DNA from: Klebsiella pneumoniae
GTDB taxonomy: Bacteria > Myxococcota_A > UBA796 > GCA-2862545
Direction: 5' to 3'
NCBI GenBank assembly: GCA_945882675.1
Contig: CAMCWU010000003.1
Coordinates: forward strand, 1-50,378
DNA length: 50,378 nucleotides
Made by a program: the position numbers and the translations under genes
Notes under the pieces: generated by a model
The model's input: only the letters and a program-made list of their open reading frames with translations
Databases searched by the model: none
Told to the model about the DNA's origin: nothing
Shown here: positions 34,338 to 43,291 of the stretch, piece after piece
Layout: each line of letters begins with the position of its first letter
Position numbering within the stretch: the stretch's first letter is position 1

Positions 34338-34922
34338 TCAGGCCGGGTCGTCTTTGCCCCGGTACCACGCGGTTAGAGCGCGCCTGCGGCGGATAGCCGG
34401 GAGGACCTCGTGGCGTACCGCCTGGGACAGGAACACCACGGCACGATCGAGGATCGGCGCGATCTCGACGACCCCGCCGGGCTCCCAGGCACGCAGGGCG
34501 CCCCCATCTTCCAGGTTCCAGTTCGGATTTCCGTACCAGATCGCGGTCAGGCGACGGGTGGAGCGGCCGTGGAACGCGTCGACGTGGGGCGCGTAGCCGC
34601 CGCCCGGCTCGTAGCACGCGACCTGCAGCTCGTACCGCCCGAGCCCGAGCCAGGCGGCCTCATTCGCCGTCTCTCGCAGGGCGTCGAGCCACGCCAGGAG
34701 CGGGTGCAGCGCCGGCGCGGCGTCGACCGGGTCGAGCCAGGCGATCCGGTCGGTGCGGACGACGTCGCCGGTCCTGCCCCGGATCCGGCCGGGCCCGCTA
34801 GCGGCGTCCATGGCTTCGAGCGCCGCGGCGGCCGGCGCGGCGTGCGGACCGAGCACCCCGTCGTGCACGAGCACGCGCCCCTCCCCGAGCGCGGCGACGT
34901 CGGCATCCGACCAGGCGATCAC
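34338..34922 (-). CDS. 2OG-Fe(II) oxygenase (prolyl 4-hydroxylase-like)
   Basis: A 194-residue non-heme iron dioxygenase using 2-oxoglutarate. The metal triad is visible: HVDAFHG gives the H-x-D pair, and RHEVLPAIRRRRALTAWYRG gives the second His and the 2OG-binding Arg. YELQVACYEPGGGYAPHVD and TAIWYGNPNWNLEDGGALRAW are typical of prolyl-hydroxylase-like enzymes. The start is a GTG overlapping the stop of the SDR gene by four bases, so they are translated together. The longer ORF into the SDR is shadow. Substrate is unknown; protein or small-molecule hydroxylation is possible. Confidence 0.88.
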   Translation of the reverse strand: MIAWSDADVAALGEGRVLVHDGVLGPHAAPAAAALEAMDAASGPGRIRGRTGDVVRTDRIAWLDPVDAAPALHPLLAWLDALRETANEAAWLGLGRYELQVACYEPGGGYAPHVDAFHGRSTRRLTAIWYGNPNWNLEDGGALRAWEPGGVVEIAPILDRAVVFLSQAVRHEVLPAIRRRRALTAWYRGKDDPA

Positions 34923-35926
34923 CGGCGGACGAGCCCCAATGCTCGCCGACCCGCCTCCGTCATCTCCCAATGCTCCAGGTGGCCGAGCTCCGCGACGCGC
35001 CGGACCATCGCCAGCCGCTGTTCGAGCTCCGCGGCCGAGATCGCGCCGTCTGCCCACGCGAGCAGCTCGTCGGGGTGCGGCACCTGACCCGGCCCATGCT
35101 CCGCGCGCGCCCCCGCCCGGTCTCCCGCCAGGCGCGACCACCCGTCCGCGCCGAGGAGATCCTTCACCGCCAGGATCCGCGCTGCGTCCGGGCCGACCGG
35201 AATCCGGAGGAACGGCGCGGGATCGGCTAGCGAACCGATGATCGCGGCGACCACGAGCGCCGGATCCTGCGGCGGCTCGAGCACCGACAGCTTGCGCTCG
35301 TCCCACGCGGGGTGCAGGTGCGCGTACGGCGAGCTCGGGTCCCGCGGCCGGCTCTCGCGCGCCGCGCGGGCGAGGAACCCCGTGTCGAATGACCCGGGCT
35401 GGACCAGGCGGAGCCGGATCCCGAACGTCGCGGTCTCCTGGTGCAGCGCCTCGGTCAGGGCCTCGATCGCGTGCTTGGAGGCTGCGTAGAACCCGGACTC
35501 CGTGAATACGGTGCGCCCGGCGACGCTCGAGAGCTGCACGATGGTCCCGCGGCTCGCCCGCAGCGACGGGAGCAGCGCCTGGGTCACGCGGGCCGGCCCG
35601 AGGACGTTGACGTCCAACATGTCGCGGACGGCCTCCAGGTCGGCCTCCTCCTGGCTGCCGAAAACGGCGTATCCCCCGTTGTTCACGAGGACGTCGACCG
35701 GCGCCCACGCGATCGCCTCCGCCGCGGCGTCCCGGACCTCTCCGGCGTCCCGCACATCCAGCGGCAGCACCAGGAGCTGGCTCCGATCCCGCGGATCCAG
35801 CCGTTCGACCCACCCTCCCTCCAGGCTCGGGGACGTAGCGACGACCCGGTGGCCGCAGTGGAGCAGCGTGCGCGCCAGGAGGAAACCGAACCCGCTGCTG
35901 CAGCCCGTCACGAACGCGGTGTACAC
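34919..35926 (-). CDS. Short-chain dehydrogenase/reductase
   Basis: A 335-residue NAD(P)-dependent oxidoreductase with the classical SDR motifs: TGCSSGFGFLLA (cofactor binding), LVNNGGYAVFG, the SSVAGR segment, and the catalytic Y-x-x-x-K as YAASKHAIEAL. After about residue 250 it has an extra C-terminal helical part ending in HLEHWEMTEAGRRALG. The start is a GTG (VYTAFVTGCSSGFG) with GGGGAGAG upstream. It heads a two-gene operon with the 2OG oxygenase, coupled by a GTGA overlap. It also lies 11 bases after the fdhD stop. Confidence 0.9.
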   Translation of the reverse strand: MYTAFVTGCSSGFGFLLARTLLHCGHRVVATSPSLEGGWVERLDPRDRSQLLVLPLDVRDAGEVRDAAAEAIAWAPVDVLVNNGGYAVFGSQEEADLEAVRDMLDVNVLGPARVTQALLPSLRASRGTIVQLSSVAGRTVFTESGFYAASKHAIEALTEALHQETATFGIRLRLVQPGSFDTGFLARAARESRPRDPSSPYAHLHPAWDERKLSVLEPPQDPALVVAAIIGSLADPAPFLRIPVGPDAARILAVKDLLGADGWSRLAGDRAGARAEHGPGQVPHPDELLAWADGAISAAELEQRLAMVRRVAELGHLEHWEMTEAGRRALGLVRR

Positions 35927-35937
35927 CGGCTCTCCCC

Positions 35938-36741
35938 TCAATAGATGTTGAGCCGGTCCGGCCGGAGGAACGCCACGAGCGTGAGGTTCGCCGCGCGGGC
36001 GAGGTCGATCGCGAGCGACGACGCCGCCCCGATCGCCGCCACGCACGGGATCCGCGCCGCGAGCGCCTTCTGCACGATCTCGTAACCCGCGCGGCTGCTC
36101 ACGAGGAGGATCCGGTCGTCCACAGGCACGCGGTCCGCCCGGAGCCGCCAGCCGAGGACCTTGTCCACGGCGTTGTGCCGGCCGATGTCCTCGCGGACCA
36201 CGTCGAGCGTGCCGTCGGGCGCGAGCAGCCCGGCGGCGTGCAGCCCGCCGGTCCGCGCGAAGCCGGCCTGCGCCGCCCCCAGGCGTGCGATCCCGGCGGC
36301 GAGGTGCGCAGGGTCCGGCTCGAACCTCGCTTCCCGCCGCACGCCACCGACGAGCAGCCGGTCGATCGAAGCGGTCCCGCACACGCCGCACGCGCTCGAC
36401 GCGAACCGCTCACGCGTCGCGCGCTCGAGCTGCGCCCGGTGTCCCTCGACCCCGGCGGCGAGGAGCACGTCCACGGTGTTTCCGGCTAGATCACCGGGCG
36501 AATGCGCCATCGCGCGGATGTCGTCCGCGCCGTCGATCACGCCCTCCGTGTACAGGAACCCCGCCGCGAGATCGAGATCGTCGCCCGGCGTGCGCATGAG
36601 CACCACGAGGGGCCGGCCTTCGACGCGGATCTCGAGCGGCTCCTCGACGGCCACGTCGTCGTCGGTCGGGGCGTCGGGGGCGCTCCAGCCGCCCCCGCCG
36701 CCGCGCTGCCGGCGGACGGGACGCCGCGCGACGCCACTCAC
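35938..36741 (-). CDS. fdhD: Formate dehydrogenase accessory sulfurtransferase FdhD
   Basis: Transfers sulfur to the molybdenum cofactor so that formate-dehydrogenase-type enzymes become active. The family motif SSACGVCGTASID (C118, C121) supplies the sulfur-carrying cysteines. FLYTEGVIDGADDIRAM, GGLHAAGLLAPDGTLDVVREDIGRHNAVDKVLGW and SSRAGYEIVQKALAARIPCVAAIGAASSLAIDLA are all diagnostic. The start is a GTG overlapping the stop of the upstream molybdopterin gene by four bases (GTGA), which suggests it serves that enzyme. The longer ORF is shadow. The N-terminal 25 residues are Gly/Arg-rich. Confidence 0.95.
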   Translation of the reverse strand: MSGVARRPVRRQRGGGGGWSAPDAPTDDDVAVEEPLEIRVEGRPLVVLMRTPGDDLDLAAGFLYTEGVIDGADDIRAMAHSPGDLAGNTVDVLLAAGVEGHRAQLERATRERFASSACGVCGTASIDRLLVGGVRREARFEPDPAHLAAGIARLGAAQAGFARTGGLHAAGLLAPDGTLDVVREDIGRHNAVDKVLGWRLRADRVPVDDRILLVSSRAGYEIVQKALAARIPCVAAIGAASSLAIDLARAANLTLVAFLRPDRLNIY

Positions 36742-38228
36742 CCGCGCACGGGCAGGCGGAGGTGGTCGCCGGGCGCGCGCAACCGGTCCACACCCGCATA
36801 GCCGTGGATCGTAGATGCGATCTCGCGCCGCACGTCCCAGCTCTCTGCCCAGGCGAGCCCGAGCTCGGGCTGCGTGGCTGCAGCGAGCAGCCCCGCGATC
36901 TCCCAGCCAGGCCGGGCGTCTCCCGCCGAGATCTGCGGGATCTCGGGCGTGAACCACACGTCGCCGTCCGCGCTCGTGGTGGTTCCCCCGCCCTTCTGCT
37001 CGAACCGCGTCTGCGCGGGGAGCACCAGCACGGCCTCGTCGGCGTCCGCGAGCATCCCCGGGTCGAGGTGGGTGCCGACGTGGATCCGGTATCGTGCGCG
37101 CTCTCGCCGCGGGCCGTCCCCGAGCTGGACCACCAGGTCCCCGTCCACGACGTTTCCCGCGTCCATTCCCAGGTCTCGCGCCCCACGCCAGGTTGCCTGT
37201 TCGTCCACGGGCAGGATCCCGCACCGGGGCCGATCCACCCAGCCCCGCGCGTCGTGGAGCGCCACGATCGCTTCCTCCGACGCCGAGGAGAGCCGGGTCG
37301 GCCACGCGCTCGCCCCAGTCCGCGCCCGCGCCACCAGCCGCGCCACCCACTCCACCACCGCGTACGGGACGCCCGCGGCGTCCAGGAGCGGATCGAGCGC
37401 CCCGCCGATCTCCGGCGTCACACCCCAGGTCCCGAGCAGGTGGTGGATCGCCCGGGCCAGCGCGCCCTCGCCGCCGGGGCGGATCCGTACCACGTCGTCC
37501 GCGTGGCTCGCGGAACCGTCCGCGTGGATAGCGACGATGCGGGTGCCGGCGCGGTTCGCCGCTCGAAGCGCGGGCCGGGCGCCCGGATGCTCCTCCCCGA
37601 GCCGGATCCCCCATTGGAGGAGGAGATCCGCCCCCACGATGTCTTCGAGGGCCACGGTCGCCCGCCGGGCGGTCCCGCGCCCCTCCGCGAGCCCCGGAGC
37701 GGCCCCGAGCGCCCGCGCGGCCTTCCCGAACGCGTACAGCGTCTCGTTCGTCGAGCCGTCCCGCCCGACGAGCCACGCCTGCCGCGGGCCCGGGATCGCG
37801 CGGAGCCAACCACCGGCCAGCTCGAGCGCCGCGGGCCACGCGATCCGCTCGAAGCCGCGGCTGCCCGCCCGCCGCGCGAACGGGTACGGCAGCCGCCCGA
37901 GCGCCCGCAGGTCCGCGGGGAGCAGCCGGCGCAAGCGGTGCACGTCCGCCACGTCGAACGGCGCGAGGCCGCCTGCCGTGTCGTCCCGCAGGCGCTCGAG
38001 CCGCGGCGCGCAGACGTGTCGCGGCGGCCCCAGGGCGCACCGATCGCATCCGGCATCGAGGATCGCCCGGGCGTATCCGAGACGGTCCCGGCACTGCCAG
38101 AGCGCCTGCACCAGCTTCACGAACCCTGGCAGCGGGGAGGCGCCCCGCCCCACCAGCGCGGACTCGCCGGGGATCGGCCCGCCCCGCGCGATCGTGGGCA
38201 GGTGCGGTGCGGCGTCGCGCGCGTCCAT
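36738..38228 (-). CDS. Short molybdopterin oxidoreductase, formate-dehydrogenase-like
   Basis: A 496-residue protein similar to the N-terminal and central domains of FdhF/YjgC-type molybdopterin oxidoreductases. C61-x-x-C64 in AGCDRCALGPPRHVC recalls their cysteine segment. FERIAWPAALELAGGWL, GRDGSTNETLYAFGKAARALG and the FEQKGGGTTTSADGDV segment for cofactor binding are recognisable. It is far shorter than the normal 700-1000 residues. I see no complete 4Fe-4S cluster motif and no C-terminal dinucleotide-binding domain. The overlap with fdhD fits a formate-dehydrogenase-like role. Alternatives are a cofactor-binding subunit or a decayed gene. The ATG at 38228 has GGGAG upstream. Confidence 0.8.
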   Translation of the reverse strand: MDARDAAPHLPTIARGGPIPGESALVGRGASPLPGFVKLVQALWQCRDRLGYARAILDAGCDRCALGPPRHVCAPRLERLRDDTAGGLAPFDVADVHRLRRLLPADLRALGRLPYPFARRAGSRGFERIAWPAALELAGGWLRAIPGPRQAWLVGRDGSTNETLYAFGKAARALGAAPGLAEGRGTARRATVALEDIVGADLLLQWGIRLGEEHPGARPALRAANRAGTRIVAIHADGSASHADDVVRIRPGGEGALARAIHHLLGTWGVTPEIGGALDPLLDAAGVPYAVVEWVARLVARARTGASAWPTRLSSASEEAIVALHDARGWVDRPRCGILPVDEQATWRGARDLGMDAGNVVDGDLVVQLGDGPRRERARYRIHVGTHLDPGMLADADEAVLVLPAQTRFEQKGGGTTTSADGDVWFTPEIPQISAGDARPGWEIAGLLAAATQPELGLAWAESWDVRREIASTIHGYAGVDRLRAPGDHLRLPVRG

Positions 38229-38383
38229 GGAGGCTCCCGTCCACGATCCTACCCCTCGCGCCCCGGCGTGGTAAGTGGGCCTGTCGCGAGTGACCTTCAT
38301 TGACGCGACTTCAGCAGACCGCCGCGCCAGCTCGACTTCAGATCGGTCGCGCCGGCACGACGGTCCCTCCAGAGGCTCCAGCC

Positions 38384-40429
38384 ATGACGTCCAGTTTCCC
38401 CCGCTTCGCAGACCGGATCGCGGAGGCAGGCGACCCCGACACCCGCAAGAGCCTGCTCCGGGAGCTCGCCCAGCACCGCGCCACCCACCTCGACGACCCG
38501 GCGACCACGCGGGATGCGACCTGGGCCATCAGCCAGCTCCTCGACCAGCTCGGCCGCAAGGACCAGGCCGTGAAGGAAGCGCGGGAGCTCCTCGCGCTGT
38601 CGGAAGGCGACGAGCGGCGGGAGGCCCAGCGGTGGGTCTCCTCGCTCACGGGAGAGGTTCTCCCGCGCGATCCGCGCGGTGAGCGCCCCCCGCGCCAGCC
38701 GCGCGAGGACCGTCCCCAGCGTGAGGCCCGCCCGCCCCGCGAGGACCGGGGGCCGCGCCAGGATCGCCCGATGGATCGCCAGCTCGATCCCCGCGGTCCC
38801 CGGCCCGACATGGGCCGCCCCCGGGGCATGGACGCGGACCTCGCGCTGTTGTGGGTGCACGTCAAGCGCGCGCTCGCGAGCGAAGATCCGGCCGTGCGCA
38901 CGGACGAGCTCCAGGCCATGGACCAGCTCCTCGGCGCGCGCCTCGTGGGCGGTGTCGGCGGGGACCGCCAGGCCGAGAACCGGCGGCCCGCCCGCGGCGA
39001 CGACCCGCTCGTCCGCCTGATCGGCGACATCCCGTCCGGCCGCGAAGGCCGGATCCACGCGATCGAGGCGTTCGCGGACGCCCACCCCGACCAGATCGAC
39101 GAGCTCGCGTTCACCGCGGTCCGCTCGCACCTCGGGTCGAGCCAGCCGGAGGGCCCGGCCCCCTGGCTCGCCGGGATCCTGGCCCGCGCGCTGGTCGCGT
39201 CGCCGGGCTCGCGCTCGCGGCAGGCGCTGGCCGAGCTCCGGCGTTCGCCCGGCCCGATCGCCACGGCGTTCGTGGACCCCATGTTCGATCGCCTCGTCCG
39301 CATCGCGAAGACGGGGGCTCGCTCGGGTCAGACCTACGCCGGCCTGCGCCGCGGCGTCCTGCCCCGCGCGGAGGCCCCCGATCGAAAGCTGTGGACCCTC
39401 CGCCTGGCATCCGACACCGGAGAGGTCATGGTCGCCGCCGCGGCGCCGGACGTGTCGCCCGGGCCGGAGCTGGCGGAGCAGCTCGTCCGCAAGCTCCTCG
39501 AGCTCAGCCAGAAGGTCGCGCTCCTCGCGCCGGGCGACGGCAACGCCGCGCTCCGCGAAGCCGCCACGGCCGCTGGCATCCCCGTGTTCGACGGGGACGC
39601 CCCCGACACCGCGGTCCTCGAAGCCTTCGGCGCGCTCCCCGAGCGCCCCGCCCGGGAGCCCCGCAAGCCCCGCGAGCCCCGCGAGCCCCGCGAGCCCGGC
39701 ACCGAAGCTGACCGCCCCCGCCGCGAAGACGGCGTCGCCGCGGTCCTCGCCCGCCTCTCGGCCGACGGCGCCCCGACGGAAGACGAGCTCGCCGCGCTCC
39801 TCCGCGACGGCCCCCGTGCCTGGAAGATCGTCCAGGGCGCCGACCGCGCGCTGGCCGGCCTCGCGGACGCGGACGCCCGCGCCGCGACGCTCCTCTCGGC
39901 CGTCGACGCCACCGCCCGCGACGACCAGCCCATGCCGGAGGGCACCACCCTCGGCGTGAAGATCGCCGCTTCGGGCGGCGCAACCACGCGCGCCATGCTC
40001 TCCCGCCCCCGCTTCGGCGGCCCCGGCATCGACGCTCTCGTGGACGTCGCGGCAGCGGCTGTCGGCGGCGGCTGGGAGATCTTCCGCGTCCTGCGCGGCC
40101 CCACCAAGCGCGAGCGCGACGCCCGCCCGGTCCTCGAGACCCTCAAGGCCGAGCTCGACGCCGTGTGGCGCCTGCTCCTCCGCAAGGGCGAGCAGCGCGG
40201 TGAGCTCTGGTACGTCGCCGGCCTCACGGCGGGCGGCCAGGCCGGCGTCGCGCAGCTCCTGGCAGAGGATCACCCGCGCGTGGTCGTCCTGCCGATCGAC
40301 CCGGAGCTCCTCGGCTGGTACGCCCAGCTCGGCGGCCCCCCGGCCATCGGCTGGACCGGCAGCGAGGCCGACGTGCTCCTCGGCGAGCTCGCCAAGCTCC
40401 CCGTGACCCAGGTCGCGGAGCGGGTGTGA
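38384..40429 (+). CDS. Large hypothetical protein with two Arg/Pro-rich linkers
   Basis: A 681-residue protein of unknown function. The ATG is preceded by AGAGG. A helical N-terminal domain (about 1-95) is followed by a strongly charged low-complexity linker (about 95-150) rich in RPPRQPRED and REDRGPRQDRP. A second globular domain follows (about 155-420). A second linker (PREPRKPREPREPREPG) is encoded by a tandem CGCGAGCCC-like repeat. A third domain includes GGPGIDALVDVAAAAVGGGWEIFRVL. The RG/RP-rich linkers recall RNA-binding proteins, but no RNA-binding fold is recognised. It is coupled to the MAPEG gene by a GTGA overlap, so the two are one operon. Confidence 0.7.
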   Translation: MTSSFPRFADRIAEAGDPDTRKSLLRELAQHRATHLDDPATTRDATWAISQLLDQLGRKDQAVKEARELLALSEGDERREAQRWVSSLTGEVLPRDPRGERPPRQPREDRPQREARPPREDRGPRQDRPMDRQLDPRGPRPDMGRPRGMDADLALLWVHVKRALASEDPAVRTDELQAMDQLLGARLVGGVGGDRQAENRRPARGDDPLVRLIGDIPSGREGRIHAIEAFADAHPDQIDELAFTAVRSHLGSSQPEGPAPWLAGILARALVASPGSRSRQALAELRRSPGPIATAFVDPMFDRLVRIAKTGARSGQTYAGLRRGVLPRAEAPDRKLWTLRLASDTGEVMVAAAAPDVSPGPELAEQLVRKLLELSQKVALLAPGDGNAALREAATAAGIPVFDGDAPDTAVLEAFGALPERPAREPRKPREPREPREPGTEADRPRREDGVAAVLARLSADGAPTEDELAALLRDGPRAWKIVQGADRALAGLADADARAATLLSAVDATARDDQPMPEGTTLGVKIAASGGATTRAMLSRPRFGGPGIDALVDVAAAAVGGGWEIFRVLRGPTKRERDARPVLETLKAELDAVWRLLLRKGEQRGELWYVAGLTAGGQAGVAQLLAEDHPRVVVLPIDPELLGWYAQLGGPPAIGWTGSEADVLLGELAKLPVTQVAERV

Positions 40430-40821
40430 CCACGCTGCTCTGGTCGCTCGCGTTCGCCTGCATCATGCCCTACTTCGCGTCACTGGCGCAGAACGCGGGG
40501 AAGGTGCGGGAGCACGGGCGGTACGACAACGTGCCGCCCCGCGAGCAGACCGCGAAGCTCGTGGGGTGGGGCAAGCGCGCCGCATGGGCCCAGGCCAACA
40601 CCTGGGAGGCCCTGCCGATCTTCGTCGCCGCAGCGCTCACCTGCCACGTGACCGGCGCAGACGGCCCGGCCGCGGGCGGGATCGGGGTAACCTGGATCGT
40701 CGCGCGGGCGTTCTACATCGTGGCGTACCTGGCGGACGTGGCGCCGCTCCGGTCGCTCTTGTGGCTGCTGTCGCTGGCGTGCTCGCTCGCGTTGTTCGGG
40801 CTTGCTGCAGCGCACTCCTGA
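40426..40821 (+). CDS. MAPEG-family membrane protein
   Basis: A 131-residue membrane protein with four hydrophobic segments, of the eicosanoid/glutathione-metabolism (MAPEG) type. LLWSLAFACIMPYFASLAQ, WAQANTWEALPIFVAAAL and ARAFYIVAYLADVAPLRSLLWLLSLACSLALF match the family, including the NxxE-like NTWEALP and the R-x-F-Y-I-V-A-Y motif. Bacterial members are often of unknown substrate. The start is a GTG overlapping the stop of the upstream gene. It ends 22 bases before the convergent recQ stop. Confidence 0.88.
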   Translation: MTTLLWSLAFACIMPYFASLAQNAGKVREHGRYDNVPPREQTAKLVGWGKRAAWAQANTWEALPIFVAAALTCHVTGADGPAAGGIGVTWIVARAFYIVAYLADVAPLRSLLWLLSLACSLALFGLAAAHS

Positions 40822-40843
40822 TCAACGAAGATGGGGCGTCAAC

Positions 40844-43189
40844 CTACGACTCGAAGCGCTTGATCGCCTCGATGAACGTCGCACCGAACCGCTCGAACTT
40901 CACGGGCCCCATCCCCGGCACCGCGAGCATTCCCTTCCGGTTCGTGGGCTTCATCCTCGCCATCTCCTCGAGGGTTCGGTTGCTCGCCACCACGTAGGCG
41001 GGCAGGTCCTGGGCCTCCGCCAGCTGCCGCCGCAGATCCCGCAGCGTCGCGAGCAGATCCGTCTGGATCCCCTTCCCCGACGGCGGCAGCGCCGCGACCG
41101 TCCCGCCGCGCACGAGCTTGCGCGGGTGCGGGAACGCCATCGACAGGTCGCCGGCTTCGCCCTTCAGCGCCGTCCAGCCCTTCGGCGTCAGCGTGACCTC
41201 GCGATAGGTCCGCTGCTTCCCCCCGATATCTCGTGTCGCGTACTCCTCGTTCAGGAACCCGGCGCCCGCGAGCGCGGTCACGACGTCCGCCGCCTCGCCG
41301 CTCGTCCAGACCGAAGCTCCCTTCTGCGCGAGCAGCCCGTACGTCGAGAGCTTGTCGAAGCCCCAGCGCGTGACCTTCTCCTCCTTGCTCCCGATCAGCA
41401 CCTTGGCGACGAGATCGACCCCCCAACCCGACTTCTTCGCGTGCCGATCCATGCGGGCCACGCACGAGAGGACCTGGAGGACCACGCGGTGCTCGTCCGG
41501 CGTGAGCTTGCGGACGATCTCGTGGTCGAGCGAGCCCCCCATCCGACAGGCGTCGCACGTCCCACAGGCCTCGAACGCCGCGACCTCGCCGAAGTACTCG
41601 ATGATGTACCGGCGGCGGCACGCGCACGTCGTGTAGCCCTCCATCTTGTCGAGCTTCTTGTACTCGCGGCCCCGGCGCGCCCGCATCGCCGCTTCGTCGA
41701 GCTTCAACACGCGCTTCGGGTCGACGAGCTCCACCCCGCCGATCCGGTCCGCTGCGCGGAACGTGACGAGCCCGCGATCGACCAGCCCCTCGATCGCCGC
41801 CATGAGCTGCGCGCGGCTGATCTGCGCCTCCGTGGCCCACCGATCGGGCTGGAACTCCGTGACGTCTCCGGGCCCGAGCTGCCGCACGTCGAGGAGCGCC
41901 CACACCGCCGCGCGGTGGCCCGTGAGGGGCGCCTTCGGCCGATCGTCGATGCGGATCCAGGCCGATCGGTCGGAAGGCGCGATGCGCCGCACCATACCTT
42001 CCCGCAACAGCACGTACAGGCAAGCGCTGGCGGCTCGGTCCCCGGCCTCCGGGGGGAGCGCCTGCGCGAGATCTTCCACCTTCACGAAGACCGGGTTCTC
42101 CCCTCGTGAAAGGAGCCAGCCCCACAGCCGATGGACCCAGTCGGCAGGCGGGTGCGCGCCGTCGACGAAGAACTCGTGCACGCGCCGGTCGATCGGGTGG
42201 TAGAGAAGGACGGCCCTGCTGATCCGGCCGTCACGGCCCGCGCGGCCGATCTCCTGGTAGTACGCCTCGATCGTGCCCGGCATGTCGTAGTGCACGATCG
42301 CGCGGATATCCCGCTTGTCGATCCCCATCCCGAACGCGTTCGTCGCGACCACCACCGGCACCTTCCCGCCGATGAAGTCGTCCTGGACACGCGTGCGCTC
42401 CTCCGGCGTCAGGCCGGCGTGGTACATGCCGGCACGGACGCCAGCTTCCCGCAGGGCGAGCGTCGCCTTCTCGACGTTCTTGCGCGTCGCGCAGTAGACG
42501 AGCGCCGGACCCGGCGTGACGAGCTCGGCGAGGTGGTCCTCCTTTTCCGACGGCGTGCCGACCTGCAGGACCTCCAGGATGAGGTTCTCCCGGTCGAACC
42601 CGCGGACGAACGTGCGCCCCTTCTCGATCGCGAGCGTCGAGACGATGTCGCGCTGGACCTCTGGCGTCGCCGTGGCCGTGAGCGCGATCGTCGGCGGACG
42701 ACCGAGCGCTTCCCGCACCTTCCCGAGACGCAGGTAATCCGGCCGGAAGTCGTGCCCCCACTGCGACAGGCAGTGCGCCTCGTCGATGGCGAGGAGGCGG
42801 ATGTCGACCTTCTTGAGGAAGTCGAGGAACGCCGGACTGAACCGCTCGGGGGCCACGTAGAGCAGCTCGATGTCGCCGCGCGCGAGCCGGTCCGAGCGAT
42901 CCCGGTACTCCGCGCCCGACAGGCTCGAGTTCAGGAAGGTCGCTCGCACCCCGAGCTCGACCAGGCGGTCGACCTGGTCCTTCATGAGCGCGATGAGCGG
43001 CGACACGACGATGCACGTCCCGCCGCGCGCCAGCGCCGGGATCTGAAAACACAGGGACTTCCCCGCTCCCGTCGGCATGACGACGAGGCCGTCACCCCCG
43101 TTGGCCACGTGCTCTACGATCTCTCGCTGGCCGGGGCGGAAGCCTGGGAAGCCGAACCGATCGCTGACGATCTTCTCGAGGGCGTCCAT
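40844..43189 (-). CDS. recQ: ATP-dependent DNA helicase RecQ
   Basis: A 3'-5' DNA helicase for recombination and replication repair. Walker A is MPTGAGKS (38-45), the DEAH box is in LLAIDEAHCLSQWGHDFRPDYL, and the later motifs include VVATNAFGMGIDKRDIRAIVHYDMP and YYQEIGRAGRDG. The RecQ zinc site is CACRRRYIIEYFGEVAAFEACGTCDAC, followed by the winged-helix domain. The C-terminal 75 residues are an HRDC domain (LPAYVVASNRTLEEMARMKPTNRKGMLAVPGMG). At 781 residues it is longer than E. coli RecQ (609) because of an enlarged region between the helicase core and the zinc site. The ATG at 43189 is used; the ORF's 125-codon extension is shadow. Confidence 0.95.
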   Translation of the reverse strand: MDALEKIVSDRFGFPGFRPGQREIVEHVANGGDGLVVMPTGAGKSLCFQIPALARGGTCIVVSPLIALMKDQVDRLVELGVRATFLNSSLSGAEYRDRSDRLARGDIELLYVAPERFSPAFLDFLKKVDIRLLAIDEAHCLSQWGHDFRPDYLRLGKVREALGRPPTIALTATATPEVQRDIVSTLAIEKGRTFVRGFDRENLILEVLQVGTPSEKEDHLAELVTPGPALVYCATRKNVEKATLALREAGVRAGMYHAGLTPEERTRVQDDFIGGKVPVVVATNAFGMGIDKRDIRAIVHYDMPGTIEAYYQEIGRAGRDGRISRAVLLYHPIDRRVHEFFVDGAHPPADWVHRLWGWLLSRGENPVFVKVEDLAQALPPEAGDRAASACLYVLLREGMVRRIAPSDRSAWIRIDDRPKAPLTGHRAAVWALLDVRQLGPGDVTEFQPDRWATEAQISRAQLMAAIEGLVDRGLVTFRAADRIGGVELVDPKRVLKLDEAAMRARRGREYKKLDKMEGYTTCACRRRYIIEYFGEVAAFEACGTCDACRMGGSLDHEIVRKLTPDEHRVVLQVLSCVARMDRHAKKSGWGVDLVAKVLIGSKEEKVTRWGFDKLSTYGLLAQKGASVWTSGEAADVVTALAGAGFLNEEYATRDIGGKQRTYREVTLTPKGWTALKGEAGDLSMAFPHPRKLVRGGTVAALPPSGKGIQTDLLATLRDLRRQLAEAQDLPAYVVASNRTLEEMARMKPTNRKGMLAVPGMGPVKFERFGATFIEAIKRFES

Positions 43190-43291
43190 CCCCCACCGGA
43201 TAACCGAATAGCGCCACGGCTGACGCGTCGGACTGGACGTGACGGCCCCGCCCGGGTGATGCTGCCAGGGTACCGTGCCGACGGAGGCTCC

